This document shows positions 43,872-52,192 of a stretch of DNA of 64,000 nt, one piece after another. The stretch comes from JAPORK01 sp026710285. Its GTDB lineage: Bacteria > Pseudomonadota > Gammaproteobacteria > Pseudomonadales > Endozoicomonadaceae. Position 1 is the first letter of the stretch, and every line of letters starts with the position of its first letter. Under the pieces are notes generated by a model, which ran no database searches, was not told where the DNA came from, and saw only the letters and a list, made by a program, of their open reading frames with translations. A program made the translations under genes and the position numbers. Location of the stretch: contig OZ241746.1 of NCBI GenBank assembly GCA_965201045.1, positions 310,001 through 374,000 on the forward strand. The letters run 5' to 3'.

Positions 43872-45631
43872 CCGATATTTCCGCGATCTTACTCATTGAT
43901 TATTTAAATATAAAATAGTTATGATAATCATATATTTAAAAACTATTAAATCAGGATTCAGGATGGCAACATTAGAAATTGCTGAAGATAACACGACAAC
44001 AGAAGTCATGGACCATCATGGATTGGTAGCAGCTGCCTGTCGAGACCTGGATATTACAAAAAGAATTAACCAGTGCATTGGTAGCAATGATCCAAGACGT
44101 GTTATTCAACCCGGTGTTGCCGTAATGGCAATGATTATCAACGGACTGGGTTTTACCAACCGCCGTTTATATTTGACTCCGCAATTTTTTCAGAGCAAAG
44201 CAATTGGGCAGTTATTTGAAGAAAACATTGTAGCTGAACAGTTGGATGACCATACTCTTGGGAAAACGCTTGATGAAATTTATGCATATGGTACCAGTCG
44301 TTTATATTCAGAGATTGCTTTTGGTATAGCGCTGGATCATGGGCTATTGAGTAAATTTGCCCATTTAGATTCTACCAGTTTTGCATTGCAGGGACAGTAT
44401 AATGACACAGAACCTCAGGGAATAGAGGTGCGACATGGATATTCTAAGGACCATCGCCCTGATCTGAAGCAAGTAATGCTTTCTATGGCTACCAGTGGTT
44501 CGGCAGACATTCCTTTTTGGATGGAACCGCACAATGGTAATAGTTCTGATAAAAAAACATTTACCGAAACTATTGAGCGAGTTCGTGCCTTTCAGTCAGC
44601 TCTTAAACAGGGAGATGAGTTTACTTGGGTAGCAGATTCTGCTCTATATAACAAAGACAAGCTACTCAGTTCAAATGTGTACCATTGGGTTAGTCGGGTA
44701 CCGGAGACCTTGTCAGAGGTGAAAGATTTGCTGAGTCAGCCAGATGATGCCTTTGATTGGACCACTCTCGATACCGGGTATAAATATGGCTCTCATGCAA
44801 GCTATTATGGCGATATTGAGCAACGCTGGTTAATTATATCATCAGAGCAAGCTTATCAGCGCGAAAAGAAAACTTTTGAAAAAAAACTTACCCGGCAGGA
44901 AGAAGAACTTAAAAAAGCCTGTTGGCGTCTGGGCAATAAAATATTTTCCTGTGAAGAAGATGCTTTTTCAGCCGGAGAGCAGTGTGCTAAACGATACCGT
45001 TATCATCGGATTGATTTGTATGTGACTCCCGTTTTTAAAAATCCTGGCAGAGGTCGTCCTAAATCCGAGGTGGAAAAAGTATTGGCTGGTTATAAAATCC
45101 AAAGCACAATTACACGTAATCAAAAGGTAATTGAACAAGAGCTGCATCGGAAGGGTCGTTTTATTATTGCGACCAATAATCTGGATAAAAATACACTTTC
45201 TGATGAAGCATTATTTGCCGCTTATAAAGAGCAACAGGGTGTGGAACGGGGCTTTCGGTTTTTAAAAGATCCCTGGTTCATGGTGGACTCTTTTTTCGTT
45301 AAGAAGCGTCAGCGAATCGAAGCTCTCATGATGGTAATGACACTATGTCTGCTAGTATATAATTACGCTCAGCACAAACTCAGGAAGTCACTTAAATTAG
45401 CAAATGAAACCCTTCCAAACCAACTGGGAAAACCTGTTAAAAATCCGACAATGCGCTGGATTTTCCAGTTGATGGAAGGTATTGCGATTGTCAAGCTATA
45501 TAACCCTGTAGAAAAAAGTTTCCGTGCAATGATAACTAACCTAAATGATACAAGGATAAAAATTATCAGGCTTCTTGGAAAAACAGCCTGTTTAATTTAT
45601 GGAATCCAAATGGAGATCGCGGGAATGTAGG
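43872..45631 (+). mobile_element. IS1634-family element in CAP gene B
   Basis: 1760 bp from CCGATATTTCCGCGATC to GATCGCGGGAATGTAGG (imperfect inverted ends), with the target duplication TCATAA at 43866-43871 and 45632-45637. Confidence 0.93.
43963..45630 (+). CDS. IS1634 transposase
   Basis: About 555 residues from the ATG at 43963 (MATLEIAEDNTTTEVMDHHG), chosen because AGGA lies seven bases upstream; an in-frame ATG 42 bases earlier lacks such a site. The N-terminal DUF4277-like domain has VAVMAMIINGLGFTNRRLYL. DDE motifs: FAHLDSTSFALQG, FTWVADSALYNKDKL, and the late GVERGFRFLKDPWFMVDSFF with Glu, followed by KKRQRIEALMMVMTLCLLVY. Intact; probably active recently. Confidence 0.93.
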   Translation: MATLEIAEDNTTTEVMDHHGLVAAACRDLDITKRINQCIGSNDPRRVIQPGVAVMAMIINGLGFTNRRLYLTPQFFQSKAIGQLFEENIVAEQLDDHTLGKTLDEIYAYGTSRLYSEIAFGIALDHGLLSKFAHLDSTSFALQGQYNDTEPQGIEVRHGYSKDHRPDLKQVMLSMATSGSADIPFWMEPHNGNSSDKKTFTETIERVRAFQSALKQGDEFTWVADSALYNKDKLLSSNVYHWVSRVPETLSEVKDLLSQPDDAFDWTTLDTGYKYGSHASYYGDIEQRWLIISSEQAYQREKKTFEKKLTRQEEELKKACWRLGNKIFSCEEDAFSAGEQCAKRYRYHRIDLYVTPVFKNPGRGRPKSEVEKVLAGYKIQSTITRNQKVIEQELHRKGRFIIATNNLDKNTLSDEALFAAYKEQQGVERGFRFLKDPWFMVDSFFVKKRQRIEALMMVMTLCLLVYNYAQHKLRKSLKLANETLPNQLGKPVKNPTMRWIFQLMEGIAIVKLYNPVEKSFRAMITNLNDTRIKIIRLLGKTACLIYGIQMEIAGM

Positions 45632-46637
45632 TCATAAGAAGACATTTTTTTATTTGGATCACTGGTATGATCCAGCTGCCATACTTCCACCTGTTTTCCT
45701 GATACCTCCCTCAGTGTAAAATGTGTAACACTAACCTTCTTGGGATAAACAGTAAACTGAACAGATATAGGCATACCGGATAATCCCAGTGTTGGAGTGG
45801 GATCAGGATTTTCATTATCAAGAAAAGCAGGGAAAACATTTTTTTGTCCATCCCAGGGATAGATGATCGCATCTGATACGTCTTTATATAATGTATTTTT
45901 TAGATTTATATAATCCTTCTCGTTCACCTGAGTTTCGGAGTTAAGGCATAAGTCTGTAAAAAGATAGTATTGATTAAGCGACGGATTAAATTCTTCTGCC
46001 TGGGTCGCTGACTGGCATAGCTGGTTTATCGCTGAACTTCCCATTAAAAAAGTAAATTTATTTGGTGTCTGATCACTCTTTTTTCCCTGCCTGTAGGATA
46101 AACCAATTTCATCCAGGTGATAATTTAAAAAAATCAGACGATGATAAATTGTTGCCATCAGTGAGGAAGTGGCATTTTGCCATGAAGAATAATCGTCTTT
46201 GCTACAGTTTATATTTTCAGCACCACCTCTGGAAGCATAATGAACGTAACTCATTCTTTCCCTGTATGAATAGCCAGAGAAAACAATACCAGCCTTTTGC
46301 TGATGATGACTACAGAGACGATAGTTCACCAAATAACGATTATGGTTTTCTGCTGCCTGTTCAAGTGTTGCTGAATACTTAAATGGTAACAGACCGTTGT
46401 GTTCTCTGGCCTGATTAACAAGATCGATTGCTGCAAGATCATCAACAGCAGCCGAGGCTAATTGTACATTTGCAGTCATTAATCCTGCCAATAATATAAT
46501 AAAGATATGTCTTTTATTCATTTTATTACAACTCCCTAATTTTTATATGTTTTCCTTAATGTTCCTGGTTTTAATTACGTTTAGAGCCGCGCTTGTAAAA
46601 AAAGTTCATCCGGATTTTTAACAAAATTTAAACATTG

Positions 46638-46858
46638 TGATCAGGGTAAAACATCGTGTTACCCTGAATCACACTGGGAATTGAATGTACCAGGCTATTC
46701 AGAATTAGAATCGGAAATCAGATTCAGGCGCAGCAGACTGGATGATTTTTGTGACAGATCCTGCGTAATAAATACTGCAATGGTCTGTTCCAATGGCATG
46801 AAGAAACGTTCATCAATAAGTTACCTGAACTGACTGAAGGGTCATAATAGGCGACATT
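46638..46858 (-). pseudogene. hsdM fragment upstream of CAP gene B
   Basis: Diverged copy of about 33050-33253 of hsdM, including GTGACAGATCCTGCG, AATACTGCAATGGTCTG, TGGCATGAAGAAACG and GACTGAAGGGTCATAATAGG. Several indels; no coding potential. Confidence 0.85.
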
Positions 46859-47013
46859 TTGAATCGGAGGATTGCATTGTAGCCGATCAGGAGAAGGGAG
46901 TTTCTGTTTTCAGGCGATTAGAAAGAGAAGAGCTTGAAGGCTGGCTTGATGAATATGGTGTTGGTGATCCTTGGGATAAAAACCTGGTAGGTGGTAGGAG
47001 GACGCCCTGAGTG
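46859..47013 (+). pseudogene. 3' end fragment of the AAA ATPase gene
   Basis: Matches 38389-38537: codons for FEPEDCIVADQEKGVSVFRR then LEREE, WLDEYGVGD and WDKNLVGG, ending GGACGCCCTGAGTG. After a 43-base insert that contains the IS50-like end (TGTGACTAAGAGACAG) comes GGTAGAGTGTATAACGGAAG, the DUF4276 gene start. A second, older copy of the AAA/DUF4276 locus therefore once lay here. Confidence 0.88.
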
Positions 47014-47127
47014 TTAAGCCTCCACCCCCATAATGGTCTGTCTTTCAAATTGGAGCTAAAAAAATGTGACTAAGAGACAGCATAATGGTAGAGTGTATAA
47101 CGGAAGATACCAGGTTATTTTCGGAAA

Positions 47128-47151
47128 GCCAGCACTATACTCACTGCTGGC
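47128..47151 (-). terminator. Hairpin after CAP gene C
   Basis: GCCAGCA / TGCTGGC stem conserved with the other two copies, seven bases after the stop. Confidence 0.45.
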
Positions 47152-47157
47152 ATGAAT

Positions 47158-48414
47158 TTAATTTTGATTTACAAAAAAAGTCAGCTGATTTTCCGCTTTA
47201 TCTACTACCGTGCAATTTATGTTATCGGAAGATGTGGTCAGGCTGACTGTATCAAAGTCCTCTACTTTTGGATGACAGTTAACAGAGCACCAGCATGACA
47301 GGTGTGTAATTATATCGATATCATCTTCCCACCGCACAGCTATTTTTTCTCTTTTGGGAGATGAAATAGAGTTATTCTTTTTTGAGACTAAATGCACAAA
47401 CGGATGATATGGCTCTGTTTGAAATGTCCAGGATTTTTCATGAGGTTGATCATTTATCATATACCGAACAGAAGCACGATAAGTTGTTGCACGCTTCAGA
47501 GGTTTTACCGGAAACCATGCATATTCAAAAGGAGACATTTGTTCATTTCGATCATTTGTAGAATCCAGCTGCCATACCTCCACCTGTTTTCCTGCTACCT
47601 CCCTTAGTGTAAAAGATGTAACACTAACCATTTTGGGTGAAACAGTAAACTGAACAGATATAGGTATACCTGATAATCCCAATGTTGGAGTGGGATCAGG
47701 ACTTTCATTATCAAGAAAAGCGGGGAAAACATTTTTTTGTCCATCCCAGGGATAGATGATCGCATCTGGTACGTCTTTATATAATTTATTTTTTAGATTT
47801 ATATAATCCTTCTCGTTCAACTGAATTTTGGGGTTAGGGCATAAGTCTGTAAGAAGATAGTGTTCATTAAACGACGAATTAAATTCTTCTACATGAATCG
47901 CTGACTGGCATAGCTGGTTTATCAGTGAGCTTCCCATTAAAAAAGTAAATTTATTTGGTACTTGATCACTCTCTTTTCCCCGCCTGTAGGATAAACCAAT
48001 TTCATCCAGTTGATAATCTAAAAAACTCAGGCGATGAGAAATTGCTGTCATCAGTGAGGAAGTGGCAATTTTCCATGAAGCATTATTGTCTCCGTTACAG
48101 TTTATATTTTCAGCGCCATTTCTGGAAGCATAAGCAACATAACGCATTCTTTCCATGAATGAATGACCAGAGAAAACAATACCAGCCTTTTGCTGAAAAT
48201 GACCACAGAGACTATAGTGCACCAAATAACGATTATGGTTTTCTGCTGCCTTCTCGAGTGTTACTGAATACTTAAATGGCAACAGACCGTTGTGTTCTCT
48301 GGCCTGATGAACAAGATCGATTTCAACAAGATCATCAACAGCAGCTGAGGCTAATTGTACATTTGCAGTCATTAATCCTGCCAATAATATAATAAAAATA
48401 TGTCTTTTATTCAT
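47158..48414 (-). CDS. Secreted CAP/SCP-domain protein, copy C
   Basis: 418 residues, intact and more diverged (roughly 80 percent identity to copies A and B by eye). Signal peptide conserved exactly. CAP domain IDLVHQAREHNGLLPFKYSV, LEKAAENHNRYLVHYSLCGH, GHSFMERMRYVAYASRNGAE. The Ig-like end is YRASVRYMINDQPHEKSWTF and the Cys pair region LSCWCSVNCHPKVED has an extra residue. Substitutions leave the domain pattern intact, suggesting selection on the protein rather than decay. Confidence 0.85.
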   Translation of the reverse strand: MNKRHIFIILLAGLMTANVQLASAAVDDLVEIDLVHQAREHNGLLPFKYSVTLEKAAENHNRYLVHYSLCGHFQQKAGIVFSGHSFMERMRYVAYASRNGAENINCNGDNNASWKIATSSLMTAISHRLSFLDYQLDEIGLSYRRGKESDQVPNKFTFLMGSSLINQLCQSAIHVEEFNSSFNEHYLLTDLCPNPKIQLNEKDYINLKNKLYKDVPDAIIYPWDGQKNVFPAFLDNESPDPTPTLGLSGIPISVQFTVSPKMVSVTSFTLREVAGKQVEVWQLDSTNDRNEQMSPFEYAWFPVKPLKRATTYRASVRYMINDQPHEKSWTFQTEPYHPFVHLVSKKNNSISSPKREKIAVRWEDDIDIITHLSCWCSVNCHPKVEDFDTVSLTTSSDNINCTVVDKAENQLTFFVNQN

Positions 48415-48530
48415 TTTTTTACAACTCCCTGATTTTTATATTTTTTTCTTAATATACCTAGTTTTAATTACGTTTAGAACTGCACTTGTAAAAAAGGTTC
48501 ATCCGGCTTTTTAACAAAATTCAAACATTG

Positions 48531-48834
48531 TGGTCAGGATAAAACATCGTGTTACCCATGAATCACACTGGGAATTGAATGTACCAGGTTATTCAGAATT
48601 AGAATCGGGAATCAGATTCAGACGCAGCAGACTGGATGACTTTTGTGACAGATCCTGCGTATAAATACTGCAATGGTCTGTTCTAATGGCATGAAGAAAC
48701 GTCCATCAACAAGTTACTTGAACTGACTGAAGGGTCATAACAAACGACATTTTTACCCTGTTGCGCTTTAAGTACTAAAATTGCCACCATAATGCGGGTC
48801 ACTGCATGAGGTGTGTAATATTCAGCGTAGCGAC
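48531..48834 (-). pseudogene. hsdM fragment upstream of CAP gene C
   Basis: The longest of the three fragments, matching about 33049-33345 of hsdM up to GTGTAATATTCAGCGTA. It includes the region coding the YYTPHAVARI motif, but is interrupted by indels and stops. Confidence 0.88.
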
Positions 48835-50055
48835 AACAAACCTACAGGTTCAGCGGTTATTGCTTTCTTCTGCTACTGAAAAAAAGGATGTTTGAGTGCA
48901 TCCTGCATTGCAATACGTTTTTCAGGTTGAGGTTCCAGCATCTTTGCTAATAAATCTTTTAATTGTTCTGCTTTTTCCTGATGCTGACCATAGCGTTTAT
49001 CTATTTTCTTGTACATTGCTTGTTGTAAAATATCAGCTTCTTTTACACTCTTATTCATCAATTCAAATAACTTATCATCAAACATCTCTTTTGTCGGTAT
49101 ATCATTATAGTGTCTTCCTGTTACCAGCTGACACAACAGACATCCTGCTGAAAAAACATCTGTGGTTTCACTGCAGGCAGTAGGGTAATTACGGTTGTTA
49201 AATTGCTGATTTATAACTTCCGGTGCCATATAGATGGGCGAACCAGAAAAGTCAGGACTGTCTTTGTGCTCATCTACAGTTTTGGAAAGACCAAAATCAA
49301 TCAGTTTTACTGTTCCGTCAGGCTGAATCAATACATTATCAGTCTTTATATCGCAATGCACGATGCCCTTGTTATGCAGGTAACCCAGTGCATCACACAA
49401 TTGTCCGGCAATGTTTTGTATAGCTTGCATCGACAATGAACCTTGTGGTAGTTGCCATGCAGGTTGTTGTTTTGGTGTTGTGAATAACTGTTTTAGCCTG
49501 TTTAAGCATTCCAGGACTTCTCCACAGGTGAGTTTTGATGCACCCTCTATATGCGACAACAGGTCAGCAATATCTTCAGGGTTAAAATCTCTGGTTGCCC
49601 AAATTAAGTTTATACGAGTCAATAGTTTCTCATAATCATCAGCAGTATAATTTTCAACAGCAATATTAGTGATTATGTCTTCTATCTCTGCTAATAAGGT
49701 TTTATCATCCTGATCTTCAAGTTGCTCAGTATCTGTTAGCACCCCTTTAATCTCTACATTACTGTTCTTCTCACCTTTAATCAACAGGGTCAGTGGCATT
49801 CCAGCTGCTTCAAGATAAACGTCACCTTTTGGCTGTTTGGTAAAAAATTCTGATTTACCTGACACCAGCTGATCTAATTGCGGATCATCTAATAAGAGTC
49901 GCTGGTCTGCTGTTTGCGCTGCTGTTGCAGACGGTTGATTTGGATTTCTTATGGGTATCAGCCTGACAATACCAGGATGATCTAAATCTTCCAAATATTC
50001 AGTCTCTTCGATTAAATTTAACATACTAGTGCTTCTGAGCGCTTATACTGACCCC

Positions 50056-50784
50056 TTATATTCGCAAAGGTTTTCCATAAGTCCATTTAAATGGTTTTGC
50101 CATAGTCTTATTAAAAAAATCAACAAATTCATAAAGCCCGGATTTTAAGTTTTTTTTTGAAGTAAAACTATTTCTTTTCAGGTAACGCTTTACCAGAATG
50201 GAAAACCAAATTTCAATCTGATTGAGCCAGGATGCATGTTTTGGAGTATAGTGAAACACAATTTTATGTGTTGGATCACTCAGATAATCAGAACGACTCT
50301 GCATATTTTTTAGAATGCCAGACTTACCTTTTTCTCCCAACTCTTCTGCTGGCGTATTTTCTATTGATGCTACGATTTTTACAGCAGCTTCTGACATATG
50401 TGTATTCAAATTGTCTGCTATAATGTGCCAACCTGAAGCATTAGGATCACTCTCTAATAATTTATTCAGCCATTTTGCAAAATCTTGTTCAGTTCGGGTT
50501 TCGCTAACCAGTGGAATAATCTCACCTGTTACCACATTCATGCCAGCCAACAATGTTTGTGTTCCATGACGGATATATTCATAGTCTCGTCTGACGGTTT
50601 TTCCTGGTTTTATCGGTTTATCAGGTGTGGCTGGCTGACGTGCCTGTATGCCTGTTTTTTCATCAAAAGAAATTGTGTGTATACCTGCCTCAGCACGCTC
50701 TGGTGAAGTATGATAAGTTTCGCAAACATTAGCACATTTTTCCTTAAAGTTTTCATCCTTTGGTGTGTCTACCCAATACTTCAT
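50056..50784 (-). CDS. IS630 transposase, C-terminal ORF, copy 2
   Basis: 242 residues, the same protein as at 24139-24867: DDE domain with ISFDEKTGIQ, IIADNLNTHM and WLNQIEIWFS. Identity of both copies means at least one transposed recently and that the split-frame arrangement is compatible with activity. Confidence 0.88.
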   Translation of the reverse strand: MKYWVDTPKDENFKEKCANVCETYHTSPERAEAGIHTISFDEKTGIQARQPATPDKPIKPGKTVRRDYEYIRHGTQTLLAGMNVVTGEIIPLVSETRTEQDFAKWLNKLLESDPNASGWHIIADNLNTHMSEAAVKIVASIENTPAEELGEKGKSGILKNMQSRSDYLSDPTHKIVFHYTPKHASWLNQIEIWFSILVKRYLKRNSFTSKKNLKSGLYEFVDFFNKTMAKPFKWTYGKPLRI

Positions 50785-50788
50785 TTTA

Positions 50789-51253
50789 TCAGGACGAATA
50801 TCCGCCTGATTTTAAAAAACGACCTATCTGGCGTTGTGAAATATTTTCTACAATACCTTCTTTTATCACTGCTTTTGCCAGTGCATTTTGTGACCAGTGA
50901 CTCAATATATATCCATAGTCTTTCGGATTTTTGCAGGCTAAAGCCATGATTTCGCAAACTTGTTCAGCTGTAAATTTAGGTGGATGACCGGGGCGGGGAG
51001 CATCTTTCAAACGTTCACAAACAGACAGTTCTTCTGCCTGACTAATCCAGCGTCTCCGCCAGAGTCTTACCATTGAACGGCTGCATCTTAGCTCTCTAAC
51101 TGAAGCTTTGATACCTACACCTTTTGCTGCCAGCAAAATAATTTTTGCTCTTTCCACTAAAGACTGGGAGCTACTGCGTTTTCTAATGATTAAATTAAGT
51201 TCATTACACTGTTCTTCTGTAAGAGTAATGTCTTGTGCCTGTTCTGAATACAT
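50789..51253 (-). CDS. IS630 transposase, N-terminal ORF, copy 2
   Basis: 154 residues, the same protein as at 24872-25336, supplying the helix-turn-helix DNA-binding half (ELRCSRSMVRLWRRRWI, SQRQIGRFLKSGG). Confidence 0.88.
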   Translation of the reverse strand: MYSEQAQDITLTEEQCNELNLIIRKRSSSQSLVERAKIILLAAKGVGIKASVRELRCSRSMVRLWRRRWISQAEELSVCERLKDAPRPGHPPKFTAEQVCEIMALACKNPKDYGYILSHWSQNALAKAVIKEGIVENISQRQIGRFLKSGGYSS

Positions 51254-52192
51254 CCTTGTTTTCCTTAATTTTATTTTCTATTTGGTAAAGTGTTAGGAAA
51301 ACATATTTTAAAAGGGTTGTAAATCATAGCTTAGAAGCACTAGAGGGTGAAGCGCCTGAGAGTAAAGACTTTTTCATAATAACAGGACCGGCTTGTCCGG
51401 GAACAACAGCCTGAACACTGCCAAACATACCTTCCCCTGCAAATTTGAAAGGTTTATCTGTTTTTGGTGTTACTGCATGCGATGCTTCCCATCTGCGTCT
51501 TGCAGCCAGTTCTCTTTTAGCAGCCTCTTCTGTCTTGCCTTGTTTACGCAGATCTTTTGCTTGTTGTGAATGTCTCAACGCATAATAGACGCTTTCAGCC
51601 TTATCCGGGGCTGTGTGGTGAGTAATATTTCTTTTGCGGAGTGTTTTGACTAATTCATTTTCTATCCTTAACTGATATTCTGCTTCTGACAATGGGTGTT
51701 CGGGTGAAATGAGCGAGTCTACTAGTTGTGGATTAACTTTTCTGACATACGTTGCGAGATCATCTGTAGACCAGGTCCCGAGGCTTTTATCCTTTTCCAA
51801 ACTGAGTAGTGAGGTCTTTAAATCTTCAGGATTTTTTGCAGCCGCCGCTTTGATTTTTTCTAAAGCCGCATGGGCTTTTTGTTTTTCAGCAGCATGTTGC
51901 TGATAAAGTTGTTCTTCTTTTGTTGTTGGTAAAGTGCTGGCAGCGTTTCTGTTTACAGGATCCATAGTAACCCCTCTGTTTTTTATTCTTTACAATAAAA
52001 ATAGAATACACACAAAGTGTGCAGGATTTTTTTATATTGCAGCACTATGAAAAAATGACATTACGCTGTCTTAAATAACTTCTATGCCGAAATAGCGCTT
52101 TTTTATTGCAGAAAATATTCTGACTATTCTCCTGCTATTGATCCCTGTCCGATCTCTTTTCCGGCTACAGACTTATCTGTTATCTCCTGGTG

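Larger units (their letters stand above)
43499..46521 (-). pseudogene. Secreted CAP-domain protein, copy B, interrupted by IS1634
   Basis: N-terminal part 46521-45638 and C-terminal part 43871-43499, separated by an IS1634 element. Removing the IS and one 6-bp duplication leaves 1257 bases, the same length as copy A, in frame, differing by a handful of residues (for example GYSYRERM for GYSFRERM and LMRATTY for LKRATTY). The gene was therefore intact until the insertion. The N-terminal piece could still make a secreted CAP domain without the Ig-like end. Confidence 0.92.
50029..51340 (-). mobile_element. IS630-family element, copy 2
   Basis: 1312 bp, apparently identical to copy 1, flanked by TA at 50027-50028 and 51341-51342. 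Same ends GTGCTTCTGAGC / GTGCTTCTAAGC. Inserted in the kinase gene, same orientation as that gene. Confidence 0.95.
48873..51965 (-). pseudogene. Ser/Thr protein kinase paralogue 1, interrupted by IS630
   Basis: N-terminal part 51965-51341 (213 codons before a stop inside the IS): MDPVNRNAASTLPTTKEEQL, the conserved helical head WSTDDLATYVRKVNPQLVDS and RELAARRRWEASHAV, then the glycine loop GEGMFGSVQAVV and VIMKKSLL. C-terminal part 50026-48873: LIEETEYLEDLDHPGIVRL, an insert, IVHCDIKTDNVLIQPDG (HCD for HRD), VKLIDFGLSK and GSPIYMAPEV. Removing IS630 and one TA leaves 1779 bases (592 residues plus stop) and reads GASPSSMLNLIEE in frame. Confidence 0.9.

Noticed and set aside
38389..47013. 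Intact second AAA/DUF4276 system near 47 kb
   Set aside because: Only ~155 bases of the ATPase 3' end and ~20 bases of the next gene remain.
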